From: Marinitoga lauensis
GTDB taxonomy: Bacteria; Thermotogota; Thermotogae; Petrotogales; Petrotogaceae
Length of the DNA stretch: 64,000 bases
Assembly: GCF_004135675.1 (NCBI RefSeq)
Contig: NZ_QHLX01000004.1
Span: 124,001-188,000, forward strand
Reading direction: 5' to 3'
Positions 32,226 through 40,967 of the stretch are shown piece after piece. Below the pieces are notes generated by a model, which was given only the letters and a program-made list of their open reading frames with translations, did not search any database and was not told where the DNA came from. How positions within the stretch are numbered: position 1 is the first letter of the stretch; each line of letters opens with the position of its first letter. The translations under genes were made by a program, and so were the position numbers.

Positions 32226-33026
32226 TTAAATTAGTATATCTTTTTTTTCGAATATCTTTTCCGCAATTATTGTAATAATAATACCCACTACTATAAATAT
32301 AACAGAATTTTCAATATATATTTTTGAATATTTTATAGTATCTCCTAAAGGTATATACTTAAATAACGTTAAATTCCTTATCCACTCATATTTTTCATCA
32401 ACATTCCCCAGCATATCACCAATATACATGATCAGGAATATTCCCATAACTGTAGAAATGGTGATAAAAGATTTTTGAAATACAACAGAAAATAATATTG
32501 TCAATGCTCCAAAAAATATTTCAATAACATATAAATATAATGTAAATCCAGCTAAAATCTCTGGATTATAATCATAATTTACATATATACTAAATAACCA
32601 TAACACCGCAACACAAAAAATAACAGCAAATAATGTATAATAGATAAATAACGCAAGCGCTTTCTTTATAAATATCTTATTTCTTGAATACGGCTTTGTT
32701 AAGATATATTCTATTGTTTTGGACTCAAATTCATCCACAAAAACATTAGCCGCTAAGGTAACTGAAAATATCGCAGCGAATATTTCAGCCATAATCATAA
32801 CCTTTGCACTAAAAAAACCTTCCGGGGTAATAAAATTCTCACTAATATTAAAAATTTTCAACATAAATTTTGGAAATGATTTAATAAATTCTTGTAATGA
32901 TGCAGCATCTTCCATAATTACATCAACAAAAGGAGCAATCATAGCAGAAAAAAATAATAATACTATTAACCAGATTAAAAAGGGTTTATAATTAAACTTC
33001 AATTCCTTTCTTAATAACATAAACAT
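32226..33026 (-). CDS. ABC-2 type permease
   Basis: 266 residues with about six hydrophobic helices. It has an N-terminal basic segment (LLRKELKFNYKPFLIW) and the EFESKTIEYILTKPYSRNKI sequence between helices two and three. That block is shared with the neighbouring permease and is typical of ABC-2 transporters of the bacitracin/Nat type. Overall it is clearly paralogous to the next gene. The pair should form a heterodimer with the ATPase at 33842. The substrate cannot be told from sequence. Confidence 0.8.
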   Translation of the reverse strand: MFMLLRKELKFNYKPFLIWLIVLLFFSAMIAPFVDVIMEDAASLQEFIKSFPKFMLKIFNISENFITPEGFFSAKVMIMAEIFAAIFSVTLAANVFVDEFESKTIEYILTKPYSRNKIFIKKALALFIYYTLFAVIFCVAVLWLFSIYVNYDYNPEILAGFTLYLYVIEIFFGALTILFSVVFQKSFITISTVMGIFLIMYIGDMLGNVDEKYEWIRNLTLFKYIPLGDTIKYSKIYIENSVIFIVVGIIITIIAEKIFEKKDILI

Positions 33027-33030
33027 CCCC

Positions 33031-33831
33031 CTAAATCATTATATCCTGCTTCTCAAATATTCTTTGAGAAAGAAAAAATAGAATGAAAGAAATAAAGATT
33101 ATTATTATTGAGCTTAAAAAATATATATTACCATTTTTTAGCGTATCTTTAATAGGAATATAATAGAAAATACTTAATTTTCTAAATAATTCTGTATTTT
33201 TAACCCCTTCAGTAATAGTATATCCAAAATACATAAAGAATAATATTCCCAATGATATAGAATTAGTTAGTTTTCTAGTTTTTACTAAAATGGAAAGTAA
33301 AGCAGCAATTGAAGCAAAGAAAATTTCAACAACCAACAAATATAGTGCAAAAGCAAATAATATATTATTATTATAATCACTTTTGACAAATTGATTGAAA
33401 AACCAGAACTCAGTTCCTAAAAAGACCAAGAATAATATTAATATATTTATTAAAATAACATAAACCTTATTAAAAAATATTTTTTTTCTGGAATAGGGTT
33501 TAATCAATAAATATTCTACTGTCTTATTATTATATTCTCCAGCAAATAATTTACTCGATAACATAGATGCATATAGACCAAAAAAAATAAACATAAATGT
33601 CATACCTTCGGTACCCAATAATCCTTCTGCTCTAAATAACGTTTCAGGATCCATATTAAACGCATCTAAAAAAGCTTTTGGCATTCTCTTTATGAAACTA
33701 ACATAAGTAGCGTTTTCATCAGATATTAAATCAGAAAGACCAATAAACATTAAATTAAAAACGGTTATAACTATTATCCATATGAATAAACTTTTAAAAT
33801 TGAATTTAAATTCTTTCTTAATTAAGTTCAT
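33031..33831 (-). CDS. ABC-2 type permease, paralogue
   Basis: 266 residues, the same length and plan as the downstream gene, with LIKKEFKFNFKSLFIWII at the start and EYNNKTVEYLLIKPYSRKKI after helix two. There are six predicted helices. It is separated by four bases from its paralogue and ten from the ATPase gene, so the three form one operon. The tandem pair probably arose by duplication. Confidence 0.8.
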   Translation of the reverse strand: MNLIKKEFKFNFKSLFIWIIVITVFNLMFIGLSDLISDENATYVSFIKRMPKAFLDAFNMDPETLFRAEGLLGTEGMTFMFIFFGLYASMLSSKLFAGEYNNKTVEYLLIKPYSRKKIFFNKVYVILINILILFLVFLGTEFWFFNQFVKSDYNNNILFAFALYLLVVEIFFASIAALLSILVKTRKLTNSISLGILFFMYFGYTITEGVKNTELFRKLSIFYYIPIKDTLKNGNIYFLSSIIIIFISFILFFLSQRIFEKQDIMI

Positions 33832-33841
33832 ATAAACACCC

Positions 33842-34701
33842 CTACTTATATAACTCTAAGAATATATCTTCCAATGCAGGGTTTTTAATTTCTATATCCG
33901 AAAACTCTGTTTTTACTAAATCGCTCAAGAACTCTTTTAATTCTAAATTTTTTATATCAAAAATATATGTATTATTTTTGGAATTTGAATATTTGTATTT
34001 TTTTAAATCCTCGATAAATTTCAAATTATACACACTTATAATTTTCCTGGATATATCTCTTAACCCTTCTATAGTCCCTGATTTTACTACAATTCCATCC
34101 TTTATCATCGCAAATGCATCACATAACTTTTCAATTTCTGATAATATATGAGATGAAAACAAAATAACTGCTCCCATTTCCTTATGTCTTTTTATTAAAC
34201 TATAGAATTTTTGTTGTATCAATGGATCCAAACCATTAGTTGGTTCGTCTAAAATCAGATACTTTGGCTTATGAACCAGTGCTTGTAATATAGCTATCTT
34301 TTTCTTATTACCAAGAGATAAGGCTTTAAATTTTTTATTCACTTCAATACCCAATAATTCAATAATTTCTTTTTCATATTCTCTGTCAATATTTTTGTAA
34401 AATGATCTATTAAAATCTAAAAACTCTGATATTTTCATATCACCATAAAAATTAACCTCACCAGGAATATATCCTATATTTTCTTTTACAAAATCAACCT
34501 CAAATGGCATCTTCTTTCCTTCAATTAAAGCTTCTCCATTATCCGGTTTTAAGAAGCCGGTTAAAATTCTAATTGTAGTAGTTTTCCCTGCACCATTAGG
34601 TCCTATTAAACCAAACATTTCTCCCTCTTTGATCTCAAATGATACATCTTCAATTCCCCTATGCTTACCATAATATTTTTTAAATTGGTAATTCTAATCA
34701 T
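33842..34701 (-). CDS. ABC exporter ATP-binding protein (one frame break)
   Basis: About 286 residues. Walker A is GPNGAGKTTTIRIL, the signature region is ALSLGNKKKIAILQAL and Walker B is YLILDEPTNGLDP; the C-terminal extension is that of BcrA/NatA-type ATPases. The frame starts internally unless one base is added to T6 34676-34681. Then MIRITNLKKYYGKHRGIEDV precedes Walker A, with the ATG at 34701 behind AGGAGGGG. The signature Leu-Ser-Leu-Gly in place of LSGG is seen in this family. First gene of the exporter operon. Confidence 0.85.
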
Positions 34702-34719
34702 TTTTCCCCTCCTAATCCA

Positions 34720-34789
34720 TTCTCAATGATAAACATAAAATTATTGAGAATATTTTAACTTTCTTTATAAACTAACATAACTTGTTAGT
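34720..34789. promoter_or_regulatory. Two inverted repeats in the exporter promoter region
   Basis: ACTAACA TAACT TGTTAGT (34771-34789) is a perfect 7-5-7 palindrome, a likely repressor site. TTCTCAAT/ATTGAGAA (34720-34727 and 34743-34750) forms a weaker hairpin in the leader. The region also serves the divergent gene at 34881. No regulator gene is adjacent. Confidence 0.4.
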
Positions 34790-34880
34790 TATAGTGTATA
34801 ATAAACATGTTACAAAAATATAAATTAATATTTTTATGATAAAATTATAATAAGAAGATAAAAAGGGAGGAGAAAATAAT

Positions 34881-35648
34881 ATGAAGAAATTTCTTATTGG
34901 ACTTATATTGTTAATTTCAATATTTTCATTTTCAGAAGATTTGATAAACCAAAAAACACATGAGGAATATTCAAAAATAGCTTCTATTTTATCGGAGGAT
35001 ATTTTAAACAACGTTAATGGCAACATTGTAGTTAATATTACCAGCGAATCTTCTTCTATGAGATATTATGAGGATTATAAAAATGAATATTCTGGATCTA
35101 ATATTGTATTTCTATCACAAAAAAGCATCCCTTTTTTGAAATATTCACCAACTGCTTTTCTATTTTTTACTTTTTCCATTTTTGATGTCATAAAAAATCT
35201 TAACTCTGATACGCTTTATTTTTCGTTAATGATTCCGCTTGGGATTGACTTTTATTTTCTTACAAATCCAATATCTTTGCTTGAAAAAAATAAATATATA
35301 GATTCCATTCTATTAAAAAATCTTGTAGAAGAAAATGTTTTAAAAAAGAAAAATATTGAAATCTTTTCAAATAAATTCAATGAATATGATTATAAAGTGA
35401 ATATTTATATTCACAACATAACTCAAAATATAATTACAAACAATTATGGTATAGCTTCTTCAAAAGAATATAATTTAGATTATGTAATAACAATGGAAAT
35501 TTTAAACAAAAATAATCAAAAAGTATTTCAAAAATCGTATTCAAAATCTGAAATAATTGATAAAAAAGAAAAATTTAATATTTTGGGATTTTTAACGGAT
35601 TTAGCCCTATTCGGAACTGGTTTAATACTATTATATAACACAAAATAA
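34881..35648 (+). CDS. Exported hypothetical protein with C-terminal membrane helix
   Basis: 255 residues. A signal peptide (LIGLILLISIFSFS) comes first. A mixed domain follows, with hydrophobic stretches near 85-125 (FLFFTFSIFDVIK) and a final helix FLTDLALFGTGLILLY. The central part NIEIFSNKFNEYDYKVNIYI is polar. The start has GGGAGGAG. No family recognised. It is transcribed divergently from the ABC exporter operon and shares its control region. Confidence 0.6.
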   Translation: MKKFLIGLILLISIFSFSEDLINQKTHEEYSKIASILSEDILNNVNGNIVVNITSESSSMRYYEDYKNEYSGSNIVFLSQKSIPFLKYSPTAFLFFTFSIFDVIKNLNSDTLYFSLMIPLGIDFYFLTNPISLLEKNKYIDSILLKNLVEENVLKKKNIEIFSNKFNEYDYKVNIYIHNITQNIITNNYGIASSKEYNLDYVITMEILNKNNQKVFQKSYSKSEIIDKKEKFNILGFLTDLALFGTGLILLYNTK

Positions 35649-35662
35649 AACACTCAAATAAT

Positions 35663-35820
35663 ATTCGCTCATCCGGTGAAAATTCTTATTCCTCAAAAAT
35701 GTTCATTCCCACCGGTCGCTCAAACTCACATCCTTGTTCGGTTTCGCTCAATTTTGCATCCGTGCAAAATTGACCGGTTCCATTCACATTTTTTCGGGAA
35801 TTTTCAAGGATTCGCTCATA
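35663..35820. repeat. Structured intergenic element, large imperfect inverted repeat
   Basis: The left arm (TCCGGTGAAAATTC, CAAAAATGTTCATTCC, ACCGGTC) matches the complement of the right arm (TCCTTGAAAATTC, GAAAAAATGTGAATGG, ACCGGTC). An internal perfect hairpin CAATTTTGCA/TGCAAAATTG lies at about 35749-35772. TTCGCTC recurs several times. It is richer in G+C than its surroundings. There is no open frame. It could be a mobile non-coding repeat or a structured RNA. Confidence 0.6.
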
Positions 35821-35875
35821 TTATTTTTCTTATTTTATTTTGTTGACAGTCTGACAGGAGTGCTTTTGCACTCCT
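35807..35875 (+). repeat. Intergenic repeat tail and hairpin, second copy
   Basis: The ~45-bp block GGATTCGCTCATATTATTTT ... GACAGTCTG matches 21245-21290. It is followed by ACAGGAGTGC TTTT GCACTCCTGT, a 10-bp perfect stem just before the end of the convergent amylase gene. Confidence 0.7.
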
Positions 35876-35876
35876 G

Positions 35877-38378
35877 TTAGTTTATAGTAATAAAAATATC
35901 ATCCATAATTTTAGGATCGGTTGGCTTTCCACCACCAAAAACCCATTGTCCTCCTTCAGGACTTAATGGTCTCAATACCGATTCAATTCCATCATAATCA
36001 TATGTTGTTATATAAACATTCCATCCTTTTAAATTATCAGTTTCAAATACAGATAATGGAATAGTGAAACTCACTGTTGCTAATTGTTTATTAACTTTTA
36101 TAGTAGGAACTGGTGTTATAGGTTTCCCCATTGTATCTTCATTAGCTCCTTCACTACTATGGGCAGAAACTACCCAACCAGTTAAATATAACTCATAATC
36201 CCAATCCAATCCTTCTGGCATCTTTGCATTTTGGTTTGGTAATACTGTAATACCTTTCTTATCTGGATTATCAAAAAATATTTGAAAAGTCACATGATCA
36301 AAACCATTTGCAGGTGACCAGCTATCTGTTATTTCTTTCATTATTAAATCCACCTTTAATTGAGTCCCAATCTGTTGTATTCTTACTGCTTTTATATCTT
36401 CCTGATTCTTAAATGTCGTATCCAAAGGATATCTATATGTACCAAATGGTCCTTTATCATCACCTAAAGCATCTTCAACATAAGCAAGTTCTTTAGATGG
36501 AATATCAATAATAATATCATAGGTTTTTGAGTAGTTATTAAAAATTGGTGTTTTTCCATATACTTTTGCAAAAATTTTATGCTTTCCAGGGGTAAATGAT
36601 GCTATTTTTACTGGAATCTCCCAGTTTTCATTTTCTTTCATATTTAATTTAATTGCAGCATATGGTTTTTCTTCACCATCAATTATTAATTTTATACTTT
36701 TCGCATTTGAAGCTATCCCTTTTATTGAAAAATCTGTTTTAAATTTTTCACTATTTTTTAAATTTAATATATTCACAGAAACTTTTTTTGTTTTAAGTTT
36801 TTTCGTATTATCTGTAAACTTATAAATAGCTACAGATTTTCCATTCAGAAGAACATTTAAAACACCTTCATATGTAATGTCCTTCCCAAGCATATTCAAT
36901 GCAAAAATATTTTTAAGTACTTTGCCTTTTTCTATTTTAAGATCTATTCCTGTTGCATATTTTCTTTTTGCATTTGTATTTAGCATAACAAGATATTCAT
37001 CTTTTTCATAACTCACTGTATATGCTAATACTCCAGGCCCTAATTCATCAACAAAAACAACATCAACATTACCATATCTAAAGGCTTTATTATCTTTTCT
37101 TAACTTTATTAATTCCTGAATGAATTTATATAGATCACTATTTTTATCAAAATGATCCGTCCCATTTGAAGCAAATCCCTCTTTAAACATTGTTGCTCTT
37201 GTCTCTACAAAACCCTGTTCTGTACCATAATAAATCGTTGGTATTCCCGGAATAGTAAATATTAAAGTTAACGCTTGCTTTAAATCATTCTTAGTTGCAC
37301 CTTTTAAAAATCTATCCATATCATGGTTATCAACAAAAGTCACCAATCGCTTTGCATCATAATATTTTTGTCTTTCGTTTAGTCTGAAACCAAGATAAGA
37401 TGTCGGTTTTCCTTCTTTAAAAACACGTTTTATATCTGTTAAAAGAGGAAAATCAAGCATAGAATTATAACCATCATCAAAATACTCTTTTAAGGTTTTT
37501 TCACCAATATTATCAAAAGGTTTTGGAGTAATCCATGCTTCACCAAAAACTATAAAATTATTCTTCCCATATTTTTTAGCCGTTGAATAAATTCCATCAT
37601 CATCATTTAAAAATTTCTTCCAGAATTCATGAGGTACATAAATTGCTGTATCTATCCTAAAACCATCTATACCAACTTCTTTAATCCAGAAATTATATGA
37701 ATCTTTTAATGCATCTATAACTATAGGATTTTCTGTATTTAAGTCATCAAGATTTGCAAACTCCGTATTTTGTTTATCTGGATTTTTTATTTCTGACGGA
37801 TAATGATATATTTCTAGTTTTCGTTGTTCCGGATCATTATAATCATTCATATTAAATGGATATTGTGTTGGTTTATTTGTGGGAATACTTTTATCATTTA
37901 AATAATACTTTCCATCTTTATAAATAAAAAAATTACCCACATGATTAGCGACTATATCTTGAATCACATAAATTCCTCTTTTATGGGCCTCCGTTATTAA
38001 CTTTTTATATAGCTCTATATCTCCAAAATGCTCGTCTATCTTTTTGAAATCTCTTGCCCAGTAACCATGATAGCCTCCATAATTCACATAACCATCCCAC
38101 CATTGATTAGCTATTGGAGGAGTTATCCATATCGCTGTTACGCCTAAATCTTTTATATAATCCAACTTAGAAATAATACCTTTTAAATCACCACCATTAT
38201 ATTTCGAATTTACTGGACCTGCTTCAATACTATTTTCCGTTAAAACATCATTGCTATAATCACCATTAGAAAACCTATCAATCATTAAAAAGTAAATTAC
38301 CTGATCTTCCCAGTTTATATTATTTGCAAAATATCCTACAGAAACAAACAGAAATAGCAACAATAGTATCTTTCTCAT
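35877..38378 (-). CDS. Secreted GH13 alpha-amylase with glucodextranase-like C-terminal module
   Basis: About 833 residues. A signal peptide (residues 1-18) is followed by a GH13 barrel. Region I is DIVANH, region II GFRIDTA (nucleophile Asp near 243), region III FGEAW (acid Glu near 280) and region IV FVDNHDMDRF. After a beta C-domain (~430-520) and an Ig-like stretch comes a ~220-residue module beginning DALGDDKGPFGTYRYP. It resembles the DOMON-like C-terminal domain of glucodextranase and pullulanases and may bind the cell surface or glycan. It hydrolyses alpha-1,4-glucans outside the cell. The ATG at 38378 behind AAGGGG is preferred to the GTG at 38387. Confidence 0.88.
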   Translation of the reverse strand: MRKILLLLFLFVSVGYFANNINWEDQVIYFLMIDRFSNGDYSNDVLTENSIEAGPVNSKYNGGDLKGIISKLDYIKDLGVTAIWITPPIANQWWDGYVNYGGYHGYWARDFKKIDEHFGDIELYKKLITEAHKRGIYVIQDIVANHVGNFFIYKDGKYYLNDKSIPTNKPTQYPFNMNDYNDPEQRKLEIYHYPSEIKNPDKQNTEFANLDDLNTENPIVIDALKDSYNFWIKEVGIDGFRIDTAIYVPHEFWKKFLNDDDGIYSTAKKYGKNNFIVFGEAWITPKPFDNIGEKTLKEYFDDGYNSMLDFPLLTDIKRVFKEGKPTSYLGFRLNERQKYYDAKRLVTFVDNHDMDRFLKGATKNDLKQALTLIFTIPGIPTIYYGTEQGFVETRATMFKEGFASNGTDHFDKNSDLYKFIQELIKLRKDNKAFRYGNVDVVFVDELGPGVLAYTVSYEKDEYLVMLNTNAKRKYATGIDLKIEKGKVLKNIFALNMLGKDITYEGVLNVLLNGKSVAIYKFTDNTKKLKTKKVSVNILNLKNSEKFKTDFSIKGIASNAKSIKLIIDGEEKPYAAIKLNMKENENWEIPVKIASFTPGKHKIFAKVYGKTPIFNNYSKTYDIIIDIPSKELAYVEDALGDDKGPFGTYRYPLDTTFKNQEDIKAVRIQQIGTQLKVDLIMKEITDSWSPANGFDHVTFQIFFDNPDKKGITVLPNQNAKMPEGLDWDYELYLTGWVVSAHSSEGANEDTMGKPITPVPTIKVNKQLATVSFTIPLSVFETDNLKGWNVYITTYDYDGIESVLRPLSPEGGQWVFGGGKPTDPKIMDDIFITIN

Positions 38379-38610
38379 TTTATACACCCCTTATTTATAT
38401 TTTTTACTTATTTAGTATACCAAAATATATTTACTTTCAAATTAAAGATTTCAGTAATTAAAGAGATATTTTATCTCTTAATAAGCTTTAATTCTATCTA
38501 AAAAAGCAAAATAGATAATAATAAGTTACTATTTTTTCTTAATATATTTAGATTAAATAGATAGAAAAAGAATGTTTTTGATTTCTTAAATAAAAAAATC
38601 TTTTCTTAAC

Positions 38611-38638
38611 TTGACAAATAGAAAAAATAATATATAAT
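38611..38638 (+). promoter_or_regulatory. tRNA operon promoter
   Basis: A consensus TTGACA at 38611 and TATAAT at 38633 with a 16-bp spacer lie 18 bases before tRNA-Lys. Confidence 0.8.
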
Positions 38639-38656
38639 AATACACGGATTGAGCGT

Positions 38657-38732
38657 GACCCGCTAGCTCAGGCGGTAGAGCACTTGACTTTTAATCAAGG
38701 GGCCCTGGGTTCGAGTCCCAGGCGGGTCACCA
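38657..38732 (+). tRNA. tRNA-Lys (anticodon TTT)
   Basis: 76 nt. Acceptor GACCCGC pairs with GCGGGTC, discriminator A, encoded CCA. D arm TAGCTCAGGCGGTAGAGCA, anticodon loop CTTTTAA, T loop GTTCGAGTCC. Confidence 0.97.
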
Positions 38733-38753
38733 GTTTTTTATATCTCTGCCATC

Positions 38754-38839
38754 GCGCGAGTGGCGGAATTGGCAGACGCGCTGGACTTAGAATCCAGTGG
38801 GATTTACCCGTGTGGGTTCAAGTCCCACCTCGCGCACCA
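38754..38839 (+). tRNA. tRNA-Leu (anticodon TAG)
   Basis: 86 nt, class II with a long variable arm. Acceptor GCGCGAG pairs with CTCGCGC, encoded ACCA. The anticodon stem CTGGA/TCCAG encloses CTTAGAA. Confidence 0.97.
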
Positions 38840-38852
38840 AATATCCATATAG

Positions 38853-38926
38853 GCGGAAATAGCTCAGTGGTAGAGCACCTGCTTGCCAAGCAGGGGTCGC
38901 GGGTTCGAATCCCGTTTTCCGCTCCA
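38853..38926 (+). tRNA. tRNA-Gly (anticodon GCC)
   Basis: 74 nt. Acceptor GCGGAAA pairs with TTTCCGC, encoded TCCA. The anticodon stem CCTGC/GCAGG encloses TTGCCAA. Confidence 0.97.
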
Positions 38927-38930
38927 TAAT

Positions 38931-38959
38931 AAAAAGAGTTCCGAACCGGAACTCTTTTT
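38931..38959. terminator. Bidirectional terminator, tRNA operon and phosphodiesterase
   Basis: A perfect 12-bp stem AAAAAGAGTTCC/GGAACTCTTTTT with A and T flanks suits either direction. It sits five bases after tRNA-Gly and three before the end of the convergent gene. Confidence 0.9.
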
Positions 38960-38962
38960 ATT

Positions 38963-39445
38963 TTATATTTCCATTATATTCACTTCTTTATCAGTTGGAT
39001 CTATTAATGCCACTGTAGCTCTTCCTGTTAACCAACCAGAGCCTTCACCCGGATTTACCACGATGGTTCCATTATCATTTCTCCTATTTACTATCTCATG
39101 AGTATGACCAAAAAATACAAAATCATATAATCCACTTTCTTCCGCAGCTTTTAAAGCATATGGCTCATGCATTATTAAAACTTTATATCCTTCGAGGTTT
39201 ATTTCACGCGGTCCTGGTAAAATTCTTTTCTGAGCTCTTTCACTCAATAAAAGTTTTTCACCATCATTATTCCCAAAAACACCGTAAAATTCTATTCCTT
39301 CTTTTATAATATATGGTAAAACAAATGGTGCTACAAAATCTCCACAATGAAAAACAGCCGTAATATTTTCCCTTTCTATGATTTTTTCTATTTCTTTCAT
39401 TTTATGCATATTATCATGCGTGTCCGATATAACCAACCACATCAT
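38963..39445 (-). CDS. YfcE/MJ0936-type metallophosphoesterase
   Basis: About 160 residues. The calcineurin-like motifs are all present in order: ISDTHDN, FHCGDF, GNNDGE, MHEPYA and GHTHEI. These bind two divalent metals, and small members of this family act as cytoplasmic phosphodiesterases. The start is the first of two adjacent ATGs (39445) behind GGAGGTGAG; the in-frame ATG at 39457 lies upstream of the ribosome site. Single gene. Natural substrate unknown. Confidence 0.85.
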   Translation of the reverse strand: MMWLVISDTHDNMHKMKEIEKIIERENITAVFHCGDFVAPFVLPYIIKEGIEFYGVFGNNDGEKLLLSERAQKRILPGPREINLEGYKVLIMHEPYALKAAEESGLYDFVFFGHTHEIVNRRNDNGTIVVNPGEGSGWLTGRATVALIDPTDKEVNIMEI

Positions 39446-39528
39446 TCTCACCTCCATTTTATTTCCTCTTAAAAATATTATAACACGCTTTACCGTTTAT
39501 TTCATTTTACTATTTTTTAATTTTTTTA

Positions 39529-39537
39529 TGTTATAAT
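39529..39537 (+). promoter_or_regulatory. Extended -10 promoter element
   Basis: TGTTATAAT, 40 bases before the MFS gene start. Confidence 0.5.
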
Positions 39538-39576
39538 TATTCAAAATTCGTTTAGCGAACTAAAGGAGGTCAAAAA

Positions 39577-40788
39577 ATGAAAAATATAAAAAGAAATTTT
39601 TATGCTTTTATATGGCATGCTATCTTCCTTGCAATAGCCAGTTCCTTTATAGAAATAAATACTGTCATTCCTTCATTAATAATTAAAGCTGGTGGCGGAG
39701 AGATTGTTTTAGGTATAGTTACTGCAATTACAGTTGGAGTCCCATTATTAGCACAACTTTTATTTGCCAGTTTTCTTGTATCTAAAAAAAGAAAAAAACC
39801 TTATTTATTAACAGGAATATATTTGAGAATTTTTTCATTACTTGCTATAGGACTTATATTAGTTTCACCTATTTCAAATACAATACTTCTAAATTTAGTT
39901 ATTCTAATTATTTCAATTTTTTCATTTAGCGGTGTTTTCGCAGGTGTTAGTTATACAGATTTATTAGGAAAATCTATTCCAAAGGATCACCAAAGAAAAT
40001 TTATGAGCTATAGACAGATTTCACGAAGTTCCTTTGCTTTGCTAAGTGCATTTTTAGCAAAATATATTTTAAACAACCTAAAATATCCTAAAAATTATTC
40101 TACCATGTTTTTAATTGCATCTTTTTCTTTATTTATTGCATCACTTGGATTCTGGGCAATTAAAGAAATAGAAATAGAAACCACAAAACAATTCCCATCT
40201 TTTATTGAAATAATTAAAAATATTCCTAAAATCCTATCCCGCGATAGAAATTTATTAAATTATGTAATATTTAGCAATTTAACAGGTTTCGGATTGATCA
40301 TCATTCCATTTTATATATTACTTGCAAAAAAATCATTTCCGGAAGCCTCCCATATGGTTGGTAATTTCTTATTATTACAAATGATTGGTATTGTTGTTGC
40401 CAGTCTTTTTTGGGGCAATATGTTACATAGAAAAGGATATAAAAAAGTATTAATATATTGTATTATTTTGGGTAGTATATTACCATTTTTAGCATTATTT
40501 TTGAGCAAAACTACACCTATATTATATTCAATTACTTTCTTAGTAACAGGCTTTACTTTAAGCGCAAGACAAATGAGTTTTGAAGGTGTTTTAATAGAAA
40601 TCAGTGATAATGAAAACAGAGCTTTATACGTCGGTATATCTGGAGCATTAAATATAGTAACTGCTCTTTTACCGCTAATAATAGGGGCTATTATTAAAAG
40701 TATTGGTTTTACCTTCGTATTAGTTTTTGTTAGTATAATGATATTTTCCAGCCTTATCTTCTTAAATAATATGAAATTGGAAAATTAA
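39577..40788 (+). CDS. Major facilitator superfamily transporter
   Basis: 403 residues with about 12 hydrophobic helices. The cytoplasmic loop between helices two and three contains the basic SKKRKKP. A long central loop (residues ~195-220, KQFPSFIEIIKNIPKIL) divides two six-helix halves. Helix-rich sequence such as GVFAGVSYTDLLGKSIP is typical of MFS efflux proteins. The start has AAAGGAGG. It is monocistronic with a terminator after it. The substrate is unknown. Confidence 0.8.
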   Translation: MKNIKRNFYAFIWHAIFLAIASSFIEINTVIPSLIIKAGGGEIVLGIVTAITVGVPLLAQLLFASFLVSKKRKKPYLLTGIYLRIFSLLAIGLILVSPISNTILLNLVILIISIFSFSGVFAGVSYTDLLGKSIPKDHQRKFMSYRQISRSSFALLSAFLAKYILNNLKYPKNYSTMFLIASFSLFIASLGFWAIKEIEIETTKQFPSFIEIIKNIPKILSRDRNLLNYVIFSNLTGFGLIIIPFYILLAKKSFPEASHMVGNFLLLQMIGIVVASLFWGNMLHRKGYKKVLIYCIILGSILPFLALFLSKTTPILYSITFLVTGFTLSARQMSFEGVLIEISDNENRALYVGISGALNIVTALLPLIIGAIIKSIGFTFVLVFVSIMIFSSLIFLNNMKLEN

Positions 40789-40808
40789 TAAAGCATTGCT
40801 TAAGAACA

Positions 40809-40845
40809 TTAGAGAATTAGAAAATTCTAATTCTCTAATTTTTTT
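40809..40845 (+). terminator. Terminator of the MFS gene
   Basis: A perfect 12-bp stem TTAGAGAATTAG/CTAATTCTCTAA is followed by TTTTTTT. Confidence 0.9.
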
Positions 40846-40967
40846 AATATTTTTTTAATAAAATCAACATATCTGTTTTATAGATATATATGTAAATTAT
40901 GATATAATATAATTGTTGGAATTAATTATAAAATTCACGTGAAATTTATAACTTTGGAGGTGTTATT

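Noticed and set aside
38684-38929. Plus-strand open frame across the tRNA cluster
   Set aside because: It is translated from the tRNA-Lys, Leu and Gly genes themselves; the typical spurious frame seen over tRNAs.
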